From Vicinamibacterales bacterium (GTDB lineage Bacteria > Acidobacteriota > Vicinamibacteria > Vicinamibacterales > 2-12-FULL-66-21), in NCBI GenBank assembly GCA_036496585.1, contig DASXLB010000060.1, forward strand, positions 92,090 through 156,089: a stretch of 64,000 nt of DNA, written 5' to 3'. Shown here piece after piece: positions 19,450 to 27,642 of the stretch. Positions within the stretch are counted from its first letter, which is position 1. Each line of letters begins with the position of its first letter. The translations under genes were made by a program, and so were the position numbers. The notes under the pieces were generated by a model, which saw only the letters and a program-made list of their open reading frames with translations, made no database searches and was not told where the DNA came from.

Positions 19450-19455
19450 TACAGT
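19450..19455 (+). promoter_or_regulatory. -10 hexamer TACAGT, leaderless geometry
   Basis: TACAGT, seven bases, then the ATG at 19463 of the radical SAM gene. It sits in the 58-base divergent gap shared with the methyltransferase gene. Confidence 0.45.
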
Positions 19456-19462
19456 AAATCCG

Positions 19463-20998
19463 ATGGCCAGTGCTGCGTATCCACACACCGTGTTGCTGAT
19501 CACCCCGCCGTCCATCTTCCTGCTGGACGAGCGCGTCTTCATCAACCTCGGCATCCTCAAAGTTGCCGCCGCCCTCGAGCGCGAAGGGATCGCCGTCGAG
19601 CATCTCGATCTGTCCGGGACCGAGAACTATCTCGACGCGCTGGAAGAGCACCTATCGCGAAGCCGAGCCACTGTCGCGGGCGTGACGACCACCACGCCGC
19701 AGCTTCCGACCGTCGTCCACATCGTCGGGCGAATCCGCAGCGTCCGGCCTGACATCCGGATCGTGCTCGGCGGTCCGCACGTGACCCTGACCGCGTCGGC
19801 GGTGAAGCTGGAAGATCGCGCCGGACGCGCCGGGCGGGCCCGCGAGGCGATGGGACGCCTCGAGCGCCTTGCCGACGTGCTGGTCAGCGGAGACGGCGAG
19901 CTGGCCGTCTTCGAGGCCTTACGGGCCGATGCGCCGCGGCTGGTCGACGGCGACGACCCGCGCGGCGGGCTGTTCCTGACCAACGCCGCCTACGAATCCA
20001 CGTCACTGCCGGCGCGCCACCTGGTCGACATGACGACCTATCGCTACGACATCGAAGGCCACCGCAGCACGAGCCTGATCGCACAGCTCGGGTGTCCGTT
20101 CGAATGCGGCTTCTGCGGCGGCCGCAACTCGAAGTCGCTGCGGCTGATCCGGACGCGATCGACCGAATCGATCGTCGCGGAAGTGCGGATGCTGCACCAG
20201 TCGCACGGCTACACCGGCTTCATGTTCTACGACGACGAACTGAACGTGAACAAGAACATGGTGGGGCTGATGAACGCGCTGGCGCAGCTCCAGGAGGAGG
20301 TCGGCGCGGAGTTCCGATTCCGCGGCTTCGTCAAGGCCGAGCTGTTCACCCGCGAGCAGGCCGCGGCGATGTACCGCGCCGGGTTCCGCTGGCTGCTGTC
20401 GGGATTCGAATCGGGCAGCCCGCGCATCCTCGAGAACATCAACAAGAAGGCGACGCTCGACGACAACACCCGCGCCATCGAGACCGCGAAGACGGCCGGC
20501 CTCAAGGTCAAGGCGCTGATGTCGGTCGGCCATCCGGCGGAATCGGAGCAGACGACGCGCGAAACCCAGGAATGGCTGCTGCGCGTCGCCCCCGACGATT
20601 TCGACTGCACGGTCATCACCGCCTATCCCGGCACCCCCTACTACGACGAGGCGCTGCCGCACGAAAGCCGCAGCGGCGTGTGGACGTACACGTATCGCCG
20701 CACCGGCGACCGCCTGCACGCCCTCGACATCGATTTCCTCGTGGTCGCCGACTACTACAAGGGCGATCCGAACGGCGGCTATCAGGCGTTCGTCTACACG
20801 GACTACCTGTCGTCCGAAGAGCTGGTGGCCCGGCGCAACTGGGTCGAGAGTTCGGTTCGCGCCAGCCTCGGTCTTCCCTATCCGCAGGCACGTCCGGCGC
20901 TCCGCTACGAGCACTCGACGGGACAGGGGGCGGCCGGCCTGCTGCCCGGCTTCATCTTCCGGCGCAGCGATCGCTCGGAGATCGACGCGGCGCGATGA
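19463..20998 (+). CDS. B12-binding-domain radical SAM enzyme
   Basis: A 511-residue protein. Residues 8-150 form a cobalamin-binding Rossmann-like domain (GILKVAAALEREGIAVEHLDL, then IRIVLGGPHVTLT). The iron-sulfur motif C211-x3-C215-x2-C218 (CPFECGFC) starts the radical SAM barrel, followed by GYTGFMFYDDELNVNK and GFRWLLSGFESGSPRIL. The C-terminus (from about 400) is a family-specific extension rich in aromatics. Class B relatives methylate or rearrange unactivated carbons. The next gene overlaps by four bases (ATGA), so this enzyme and the GT2 are a unit. Substrate unknown; a sugar- or lipid-linked one is suggested by context. Confidence 0.85.
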   Translation: MASAAYPHTVLLITPPSIFLLDERVFINLGILKVAAALEREGIAVEHLDLSGTENYLDALEEHLSRSRATVAGVTTTTPQLPTVVHIVGRIRSVRPDIRIVLGGPHVTLTASAVKLEDRAGRAGRAREAMGRLERLADVLVSGDGELAVFEALRADAPRLVDGDDPRGGLFLTNAAYESTSLPARHLVDMTTYRYDIEGHRSTSLIAQLGCPFECGFCGGRNSKSLRLIRTRSTESIVAEVRMLHQSHGYTGFMFYDDELNVNKNMVGLMNALAQLQEEVGAEFRFRGFVKAELFTREQAAAMYRAGFRWLLSGFESGSPRILENINKKATLDDNTRAIETAKTAGLKVKALMSVGHPAESEQTTRETQEWLLRVAPDDFDCTVITAYPGTPYYDEALPHESRSGVWTYTYRRTGDRLHALDIDFLVVADYYKGDPNGGYQAFVYTDYLSSEELVARRNWVESSVRASLGLPYPQARPALRYEHSTGQGAAGLLPGFIFRRSDRSEIDAAR

Positions 20999-21696
20999 TT
21001 CGCGTCTCGATTCTGGTCCCGGCCTACAACGAGGAAGCGACGATCGTCAACGTCCTCGAACGCGTGCGCGCACAGCACGTCGACGACGTCGCCTTCGAGG
21101 TCATCGTTGTCAACGACGGATCGAAGGACGGCACGCGCCGGCAGCTCGAGGCCCGCCCCGATCTCTACGACACGCTGATCAATCACGAGGTCAACAGCGG
21201 CAAGGGAGCCGCGGTCAAGTCGGCGCTGCGCGCCGCCACCGGCGACTACGTGCTGTTCCAGGACGCCGACCTGGAATACGACCCGTCGGAATACGAGAAG
21301 CTGCTCCTCCCCGTCCGGCAGTTCGACGCCGACATCGTCGTCGGCAGCCGTTTCCTCGCGCCGCTCTACACCCGCGTCCACTATCTGTGGCACAAGATCG
21401 GGAACAAGGCGATCACGAACATGTTCAACGTCATGTTCAACAAGACGTTTACCGATCTCTACACCTGCTACGTGCTCTTCCGCCGTCGCTTGATCGACGC
21501 CGACGAGCTGCGGACGACGGGCTGGGAACAGCAGGCGGAAATCCTGTGCCTGGTGATCCGCCGCAGCAAGACGCACTACGAGGTGCCGATCGCCTACCAC
21601 GGCCGCACCTACGACCAGGGCAAGAAGATCCGGGCGCATCACGCCGCGATCGTCCTCTGGACGATCATCCGGACCCGCTTCCGTTCGGTGAGCTGA
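20995..21696 (+). CDS. Family 2 glycosyltransferase, DPM1-like
   Basis: A 233-residue GT-A enzyme without membrane helices. SILVPAYNEEATI opens the nucleotide-binding fold, VVNDGSKDGT is the first acidic loop, HEVNSGKGAAVKSALRAATG the second signature, and FQDADLEYDP contains the DxD metal motif. The pattern is that of dolichyl/undecaprenyl-phosphate sugar transferases. It could make the polyprenyl-phosphate sugar donor used by the two GT-C-like proteins encoded divergently; that link is inference. The ATG at 20995 overlaps the preceding stop. Confidence 0.85.
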   Translation: MIRVSILVPAYNEEATIVNVLERVRAQHVDDVAFEVIVVNDGSKDGTRRQLEARPDLYDTLINHEVNSGKGAAVKSALRAATGDYVLFQDADLEYDPSEYEKLLLPVRQFDADIVVGSRFLAPLYTRVHYLWHKIGNKAITNMFNVMFNKTFTDLYTCYVLFRRRLIDADELRTTGWEQQAEILCLVIRRSKTHYEVPIAYHGRTYDQGKKIRAHHAAIVLWTIIRTRFRSVS

Positions 21697-21718
21697 CGCG
21701 GCCGCCGGCGGGATCGCA

Positions 21719-21724
21719 TAGCAT
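21719..21724 (+). promoter_or_regulatory. -10 hexamer TAGCAT, leaderless geometry
   Basis: TAGCAT, then GCGCCG and the ATG at 21731. It lies in a 34-base gap, suggesting that ggt is transcribed separately from the GT2 upstream. Confidence 0.35.
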
Positions 21725-21730
21725 GCGCCG

Positions 21731-23422
21731 ATGCGAATCGCCGCCGCCATCATGATCGCCGCCGCCCTCTGGTCGCAGCAGCCGGCCGGTGATCGTCCAG
21801 CCGGCAACCTCCGCGGCACGCGCTCGGTCGTCCTGGCGCGAAACGGCGTCATCGCGACGAGCCAGCCGCTCGCCACGGCAGCCGGCCTGCGCGTCCTGCA
21901 GAGCGGGGGCAACGCCGTCGACGCCGCGGTGACCGCCGCCATGGTCCTCTCGGTCGTCGAGCCGACCATGAACGGACCCGGCGGCGATCTGTTCGCGATG
22001 GTCTATTCCGCGAAAGACCACAAAGTGCACGCGCTCAATGCGAGCGGCCGCGCCGGTTCGCTCGCCACCCCGGACGAGTTCGCGCGGCGCGGCGCCCGGC
22101 GCATCCCGTTGCGCGGAGAGCTGAGCGTCACGGTGCCCGGCGTGGTCGACGGCTGGAACGAGCTGCTGACGAAATACGGAACCCATTCGCTTGGCGCCGC
22201 GCTGCAGCCGGCGATCCGATACGCCCGCGACGGCTATGCGGTCAGCGAGATCATCGCCGGCCAGTGGAAGGACGTCGAGCCGATGCTGGCGAGCGACGCG
22301 AATGCGGCGAAGACCTTCCTGATCGACGGCCGGGCTCCCAGGCCCGGCGATGTTTTCCGCAACCCGAACCTCGCGGCGTCGCTCGAGCTGATCGCCAGGG
22401 AGGGCCGTGACGCGTTCTACACCGGCGCGATCGGCGCCGCCATCGCCGGCGAGATGGAGAAGCGCCACGGTCTCGTCACGGCGAAGGATCTGGCCGGCCA
22501 CCACGGCGACTGGGTGGATCCGATCTCGACCACTTACCGCGGCTACCAGGTGCTGGAGCTGCCGCCGAACACGCAGGGGGTCGCCGCGCTCGAGATGCTC
22601 AACATCCTCGAGGGCTACGACCTCGCGGCGATGGGCTGGGGCACCGCGCGCTATCTCCACACGCTGGTCGAGGCCAAGCGGATTGCCTTCGCGGATCGCG
22701 GCGCGTGGATCGGCGATGCGTCTTCGACGCCGACGTCCGCTGTCGCGCAGATGCTGTCGAAGGACTACGCGGCGAGCCGACGTCGCGAGATCGATCCCGC
22801 CAGGGCGTCGGACCACCGGCCGCTGTCGCTCGACGGCCGCACCACCCCGCAGGGACTCGACGAGCCGATCGGCCGGGGCGACACCGTGTATCTGACGGCG
22901 GCCGACGCCGACGGCAACGTCGTGTCGCTCATCCAGTCGCTCTACGAGACCTTCGGCTCGGGCATTGTCGCGGGCGACACCGGGATCATGCTCCACGACC
23001 GCGGCAACCTCTTCACGCTGACCCCCGGCCACCCGAACCAGATCGCGCCGGGCAAGCGGCCGTTCCACACGCTGATTCCGGCCATGGTGATGAAGGACGG
23101 CGTGCCCTGGGTGTCGTTCGGGGTGATGGGCGGCGACATGCAGGCGCAGGGGCACGCGCAGGTGCTCGTCAACCTGATCGACTTCGGGATGAACATCCAG
23201 GAGGCCGGAGAGGCGCCGCGGTTCCGAGACAGCGGCGCGGGACTGGCGCTGGAATCGGCGTTCTCCGAGGAGGCGCGGACCGGCCTCACCGCGCGCGGCT
23301 ACACGTTGATCCAGAGCGTCGGCGTCTGGGGTGGGTTCCAGGGGATTCTCATCGACCCCAAGACGCACGTGCTGCAGGCGGGATCGGATCCGAGAAAAGA
23401 CGGGATGGCGGCCGGCTGGTAG
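21731..23422 (+). CDS. ggt: Gamma-glutamyltransferase / glutathione hydrolase
   Basis: A 563-residue Ntn-hydrolase precursor with a signal peptide (MRIAAAIMIAAALWS). The large-subunit part has LQSGGNAVDAAVTAAMVLSVVEP near residues 55-78 and NGPGGDLF. Self-cleavage would occur before T385 in GRGDTVYLTAADADGN, giving the small subunit, which ends with FQGILIDPKTHVLQAGSDPRKDG. It hydrolyses or transfers gamma-glutamyl groups in the periplasm. Together with pxpA near the left end, the window encodes two steps of gamma-glutamyl/oxoproline turnover, though they are far apart. Confidence 0.9.
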   Translation: MRIAAAIMIAAALWSQQPAGDRPAGNLRGTRSVVLARNGVIATSQPLATAAGLRVLQSGGNAVDAAVTAAMVLSVVEPTMNGPGGDLFAMVYSAKDHKVHALNASGRAGSLATPDEFARRGARRIPLRGELSVTVPGVVDGWNELLTKYGTHSLGAALQPAIRYARDGYAVSEIIAGQWKDVEPMLASDANAAKTFLIDGRAPRPGDVFRNPNLAASLELIAREGRDAFYTGAIGAAIAGEMEKRHGLVTAKDLAGHHGDWVDPISTTYRGYQVLELPPNTQGVAALEMLNILEGYDLAAMGWGTARYLHTLVEAKRIAFADRGAWIGDASSTPTSAVAQMLSKDYAASRRREIDPARASDHRPLSLDGRTTPQGLDEPIGRGDTVYLTAADADGNVVSLIQSLYETFGSGIVAGDTGIMLHDRGNLFTLTPGHPNQIAPGKRPFHTLIPAMVMKDGVPWVSFGVMGGDMQAQGHAQVLVNLIDFGMNIQEAGEAPRFRDSGAGLALESAFSEEARTGLTARGYTLIQSVGVWGGFQGILIDPKTHVLQAGSDPRKDGMAAGW

Positions 23423-23453
23423 CCGCGGCGGCGCTGGCGAACGTGGCGTGTGC

Positions 23454-23459
23454 TAACGT
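23454..23459 (+). promoter_or_regulatory. -10 hexamer TAACGT upstream of the cyclodeaminase-family gene
   Basis: TAACGT ends nine bases before the ATG at 23469, giving a leader of two or three bases at most. Confidence 0.3.
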
Positions 23460-23468
23460 GCGCGGCGT

Positions 23469-24446
23469 ATGCCGGTGCTCCTGACAGAAGCGGACGTGCG
23501 TGCCGTCCTGCCGATGGACGACCTGATTGCCGCGATGGAGACGGCGCTCGAGCGCTTCTCAGCGGGCGCGGTGCGGCAGCCGCTCCGCAGCGTCGTGGAC
23601 ACGGGCGGCCACGGCTTCTACGGCGTGATGCCGGCCTACCTCGAGGACCCGCCGGCGCTCGGCACCAAGCTCGTGTCGGTCTATCACGGCAATCCGGCCC
23701 GCGGACTGACCTCGCACCTGGCGACGATCGTCCTGCACGATCCGGAGACCGGCGAACTGCAGGCGGTCATGGACGGCCGCTACATCACCGAGGCGCGGAC
23801 GGCCGCCGTGTCGGCGGCATCGGTCAGACGACTGGCGCGCGAAGATGCGCGCGCGCTTGCGATCTTCGGGACGGGCGTGCAGGCCCGCAGTCATGCGGCA
23901 GCGCTGCTGCGGGTCCGCCCCTTCGCCTCGATTCGCGTCTGGGGGCGGCATGGCGATCGCGCCGCGGCGCTGGCGCGCGACCTGGCGGTGTCGACAGGCG
24001 TACGAGTCGAAGCCGTGGCGACGGCTCGCGATGCGGCCGCCGGCGCCGACGTCATCGCGCTGGTGACCGCGTCGACCGAGCCCGTGCTGACGCGCGACGT
24101 GGTGCGCGAGGGCACGCACGTCTGCGCCGTCGGGGCCTGCCGTCCCAATCAACGCGAGATGGATACGGCGCTCGTCCGGGCGGGATGCGTGTTCGTCGAT
24201 TCGCGCGAAGGCGCACTGGCCGAAGCCGGCGACCTGGTGATCCCGATGAAGGAAGGCGCCATCGAGGCCTCGCACATCGCGGCCGAGCTCGGCGAGGTCA
24301 TCGGCGGACGTCATCCGGGGCGGCGCACCACTGACGAGATCACCATCTTCAAATCGCTGGGTATGGCTGTGGAAGACGTCGCCGCGGCGAGGCTGGCCTT
24401 CGAGCGATCGGTGGCGGCCGGGCTGGGGCGCGGGGTGATCGTGTAG
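23469..24446 (+). CDS. Ornithine cyclodeaminase / mu-crystallin family protein
   Basis: A 325-residue NAD(P)-binding protein. KLVSVYHGNPARGLTSHLATIVLHD near residues 67-90 is the substrate-side signature and MDGRYITEARTAAVSA the next; ALAIFGTGVQARSHAAAL is the Rossmann glycine motif at about residue 130; late blocks GDLVIPMKEGAI and TIFKSLGMAVEDVAAA are diagnostic of the family. Members include ornithine cyclodeaminase, alanine dehydrogenase and ketimine/pyrroline-carboxylate reductases, and sequence alone does not separate them. No neighbouring arginine or proline genes help. Confidence 0.85.
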   Translation: MPVLLTEADVRAVLPMDDLIAAMETALERFSAGAVRQPLRSVVDTGGHGFYGVMPAYLEDPPALGTKLVSVYHGNPARGLTSHLATIVLHDPETGELQAVMDGRYITEARTAAVSAASVRRLAREDARALAIFGTGVQARSHAAALLRVRPFASIRVWGRHGDRAAALARDLAVSTGVRVEAVATARDAAAGADVIALVTASTEPVLTRDVVREGTHVCAVGACRPNQREMDTALVRAGCVFVDSREGALAEAGDLVIPMKEGAIEASHIAAELGEVIGGRHPGRRTTDEITIFKSLGMAVEDVAAARLAFERSVAAGLGRGVIV

Positions 24447-24509
24447 GTTCGCGGTTCGCTGCCGGCCGACTGTGCCGTACGCCTGGCCATCGGTCATCCG
24501 TTACGCAGC

Positions 24510-24515
24510 TATCAT
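24510..24515 (+). promoter_or_regulatory. -10 hexamer TATCAT, leaderless geometry
   Basis: TATCAT, then AGGTA and the ATG at 24521. The five-base gap is at the short end for a leaderless start. Confidence 0.4.
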
Positions 24516-24520
24516 AGGTA

Positions 24521-25705
24521 ATGGTGCGGACCGGACCCACGAGGCTGGCGATCGCCGTCGCGGCGATCTGCCTGCTGATCGCCGCGCCGCTATCGGCCCA
24601 GAGCACCCGTGAGCTGCGCGATCGCGCCACGGATCTCGCCTACAACCTCGACTACGACGAGGCCGCCCGGCTGCTTCGGCAGGCGGTGGCCCAGGAGCCG
24701 TCGAACCCGGACAACCACCGCGCGCTTGCCGCCACGCTGTGGTTGAAGGTCCTGTTCCTGCGCGGCGCGGTCACGGTCGATCACTATCTGGGCGGTTTCT
24801 CCAAGTCGACCGTCACGCTGAAGAAGCCGCCGCCCGAGCTCGACGCCGAGTTCCGGAGCGAAACGGCGAAGGCCGTCGAACTCGCGGAGCACGACGTCGC
24901 CGCCCGCCCGACGGACGCACTCGCCCATCTCAATCTGGGCTCCTCGCTGGGCCTGCAGGCCTCGTACATGGCCTCGGTCGAGGGCCATATGATGGCCGGG
25001 TTCAAAGGGGCGCGGCGCAGCTACGACGAGTGCGAGCAGGCCATGGCGCTCGACCCGTCGAGCAAGGAGCCGCAGCTCGTCGTCGGCACCTATCGCTACA
25101 TCGTCTCGACGTTGTCGCTGCCGATGCGGATGATGGCCTACATGGCCGGGTTCGGCAGCGGCAAGGAACGCGGCCTGAAGATGATCGAGGAAACCGCCGC
25201 CTCGAACGCGGAGAATCGCGCCGACGCGGAGTTCGCGCTCGTTCTGCTCTATAACAGGGAGCATCGCTATCAGGATGCCCAACGGGTACTGGGAGAGCTG
25301 CACCGTCAGTTTCCTCGCAACCGGCTGATCGTCCTCGAGAATGGCGCCACGGCGTTGCGCGCCGGCCGGGCGCGGGAGGCCGACACGGTGCTGACCGAGG
25401 GTCTCCAGACACTGGCCCGGGATCCGCGGCCGCGCATGCCGGGAGAGGAAGCGCTCTGGCGCTACAAGCGCGGCGCCGCCCGGGTGCGCCTGAAGCGCTT
25501 CGCCGAGGCGCGCGAAGACCTGGCGGTGGCGCTGGGGCCCGACTCGCTGACGTGGGTGAAAGGGCGCGCGCACCTCGAAACCGCGCGCATCGCGGTCGAT
25601 CAGGGAAACGCCGATACGGCGAAGCGGGAAGCGGCGAGCGCGATGGCCGACTGCGAAGCCGGCAACGATCCGATCTGCGTCGACGAGGCGAGAAAGATTC
25701 GATAG
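24521..25705 (+). CDS. Exported tetratricopeptide-repeat protein
   Basis: A 394-residue protein with a signal peptide (hydrophobic LAIAVAAICLLIAAPLSA, cleavage after SAQS). The rest is helical with degenerate TPRs: AYNLDYDEAARLLRQAVAQEPSNPDNHRA, a later DALAHLNLGSSLGL pair, and LVLLYNREHRYQDAQRVL near residue 245, then a final pair around AREDLAVALGP. A central hydrophobic patch with several Met residues (around residue 200) is unusual for a pure repeat protein. It probably acts as a periplasmic scaffold. The next gene starts on the base after its stop codon. Confidence 0.7.
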   Translation: MVRTGPTRLAIAVAAICLLIAAPLSAQSTRELRDRATDLAYNLDYDEAARLLRQAVAQEPSNPDNHRALAATLWLKVLFLRGAVTVDHYLGGFSKSTVTLKKPPPELDAEFRSETAKAVELAEHDVAARPTDALAHLNLGSSLGLQASYMASVEGHMMAGFKGARRSYDECEQAMALDPSSKEPQLVVGTYRYIVSTLSLPMRMMAYMAGFGSGKERGLKMIEETAASNAENRADAEFALVLLYNREHRYQDAQRVLGELHRQFPRNRLIVLENGATALRAGRAREADTVLTEGLQTLARDPRPRMPGEEALWRYKRGAARVRLKRFAEAREDLAVALGPDSLTWVKGRAHLETARIAVDQGNADTAKREAASAMADCEAGNDPICVDEARKIR

Positions 25706-26200
25706 ATGGCGAGAGTCAAGACCTGGGTCTGGGCGATCATCGGCGTCATCGCGATCGGCATCCTCGGCATCGTCGCCTTGGCGGCGGCCGGATTGTGGTT
25801 CGTGCGCTCGCACGTCGACGTGCGGCCGACGACAACCACCGCCGCGGCGACCGATTTCGACACCGTCCGGACGCGGTTCGCCGGGCAGGCCCCGCTCATC
25901 GAGCTCGACGATCATGGCGAGTTCATCCGAGCGAACACCGATCGCCCGGCCGGCGCCGGCCGCCCCGAGACGCTGCACGTGATGGCCTTCGACGCCGAGA
26001 ACGAGAAAGTGATCACGATGGAGCTGCCGTTCTGGCTGCTGCGGCTCAAGTCGGGCGGCACCCGCTTTTCGATGGGCGGCGAGGATGTCGACCTCGCGAA
26101 GCTGCGGCTGACCGTCGAAGATCTCGAACGCTTCGGACCGACGCTGATCGTCGACCACAAGGACGCGCGCGGGCGACGCGTGCTGGTGTGGACGCAGTAG
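25706..26200 (+). CDS. Single-pass membrane-anchored hypothetical protein
   Basis: A 164-residue protein. Residues 8-32 form one helix (VWAIIGVIAIGILGIVALAAAGLWF); the remainder is extracytoplasmic and beta-rich, with LELDDHGEF-like and LPFWLLRLKSGGTRF segments. I do not recognise the family. It abuts the TPR gene with no gap (TAG then ATG), so the two are probably a unit. Its stop abuts the 3' end of the convergent MscS gene with no spacer at all. Confidence 0.65.
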   Translation: MARVKTWVWAIIGVIAIGILGIVALAAAGLWFVRSHVDVRPTTTTAAATDFDTVRTRFAGQAPLIELDDHGEFIRANTDRPAGAGRPETLHVMAFDAENEKVITMELPFWLLRLKSGGTRFSMGGEDVDLAKLRLTVEDLERFGPTLIVDHKDARGRRVLVWTQ

Positions 26201-27601
26201 TCAGCCGACGCGCAGGAACTTCTTCATCCGCGACATGAACGTCGCGGTTTCGGTGGCCGCGGCGCCGTTGACGGCGCTGCGCGCCGCTTCGAGGCCGGCC
26301 CGCCGGGCCAGTGCGGCCGCGCCGATCCGCTCGAGCGCTTCGGGATGGACGGCGGCGAAGCGGCGGAACAGATCGGCGCCGATCTCGATCACCTCGACGT
26401 CGCCGACGGCCAGCACGGTCGCGGTCCGCGGGTCGCCGGTGAGCAGCGACATCTCGCCGAAATAGCCGCCGGCCTCGATGCGGGCGACCTCCGTGCGCGT
26501 CTCTTCGATGAGGACCGCCACCGTCCCCTGCGCCACCACGAACATCGACTGGCCGGGGTCCCCCTGTCGCACCACCGTCTCCCCGGCGCCGTAGACCGCG
26601 CTGCCGGCGGCCAGCGCGAGCTCGCGCCTGAACTCCGGCGGCATCCCGGCGAACAGGTCGATGCGCGTCAGCACGCGCTCGATCGCATCGGCCTTGGCCC
26701 GCGGGTCGGGGTCCTTCCAGTCGCGGCTGTATTCGATCTGGATCGGCCACGGAATCTCGATGCCGTGGCGCTGGAACGAGTAGTAGATCGCCGTCCGGAC
26801 CTCGTCGCGCGCCAGTTCGTCCTCGCCGAAGTCGCTGATCCAGAAGCGCGCCTTGTAGGCAATCGCCGAGGCGTCGAACGCCTGCAGCACCACGTCTGGA
26901 GCCGGCGCCTGCAGCACGTGGGTGCAGTGCCGTACCGCCTCGAGGATCGCCGCCTTCACCTGGTTGGGCGCGGTCAGATACGACGCGCCGACGTCGACGG
27001 AGAGGCGCATCGGCGCCGCCGGCTGCGAATAGTTGGTGATCGCCTCCTTCGAGACGACGTTGTTCGGCACGACCACCAGGTTGCCCGCCTTGGTGCGCAG
27101 CTTCGTTGCCCGCCACGTGACCTCGACGACCCGCCCTTCGAAGTCGGCGATCTTGACCCAGTGGCCGACGTGGAACGGGCGCTCGCTCTGGATGGCGAGC
27201 CCGGCGAAGGCGTTCCCGAGCGTATCCTGCAGCGCAAACCCCAACACCACCGCGCTGACGGCGGACGTGGTCAGCAGCTGCTGGCTCAGGAAGGTGGAAG
27301 CGAGCAGCACCAGGGCCAGCACCACCGCGTCCTGCAGGATGGTCGGGAACCGGTCGGGGACGCGGTCTTCGCGCAGCGGGTTGATCACCAGCACCACGAC
27401 GGCGTTGATGATCGCGGCCGCCACCGCGAGCCGCGAAAAGGCGCCTAACTCGGAGATGGTCTCGCCCGAGAGATGCAGGCGGGTGTCCCAGAGCATCAGC
27501 ACGAGATCGGACGCGACGAAGGCGACGAGCAGCGCCACCGACAAGCGCAGCTTGCGCCGCACCAGCCGGTTGACGGTCAGGCTCATCGTCCCGAGCAGCA
27601 C
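26201..27601 (-). CDS. Cyclic-nucleotide-binding MscS-type channel (bCNG-like)
   Basis: The predicted product has 466 residues: three to four N-terminal helices; the pore helix and beta domain of MscS (SAVVLGFALQDTLGNAFAGLAIQSERPFHVGHWVKI near residues 113-150, then VVPNNVVSKEAITNYS); a small alpha/beta domain; and a C-terminal cNMP-binding domain (residues 325-430) with the phosphate-binding cassette ARIEAGGYFGEMSLLTGDPRTATV, including GE and R-T-A. The bCNG family has this architecture and opens on cyclic nucleotide. The first standard start is GTG at 27601, but the frame is open further up and a GAAGGA site precedes a CTG at 27646, so a non-standard earlier start overlapping the M48 stop is possible. 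Confidence 0.85.
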   Translation of the reverse strand: MLLGTMSLTVNRLVRRKLRLSVALLVAFVASDLVLMLWDTRLHLSGETISELGAFSRLAVAAAIINAVVVLVINPLREDRVPDRFPTILQDAVVLALVLLASTFLSQQLLTTSAVSAVVLGFALQDTLGNAFAGLAIQSERPFHVGHWVKIADFEGRVVEVTWRATKLRTKAGNLVVVPNNVVSKEAITNYSQPAAPMRLSVDVGASYLTAPNQVKAAILEAVRHCTHVLQAPAPDVVLQAFDASAIAYKARFWISDFGEDELARDEVRTAIYYSFQRHGIEIPWPIQIEYSRDWKDPDPRAKADAIERVLTRIDLFAGMPPEFRRELALAAGSAVYGAGETVVRQGDPGQSMFVVAQGTVAVLIEETRTEVARIEAGGYFGEMSLLTGDPRTATVLAVGDVEVIEIGADLFRRFAAVHPEALERIGAAALARRAGLEAARSAVNGAAATETATFMSRMKKFLRVG

Positions 27602-27642
27602 GGCGACGGCCGTGATGCCCAGGATGACGTGTTCGGCGTGGC

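Noticed and set aside
19399-19752. A plus-strand frame starting upstream of the radical SAM gene
   Set aside because: Out of frame with the B12/radical SAM protein and without recognisable features.
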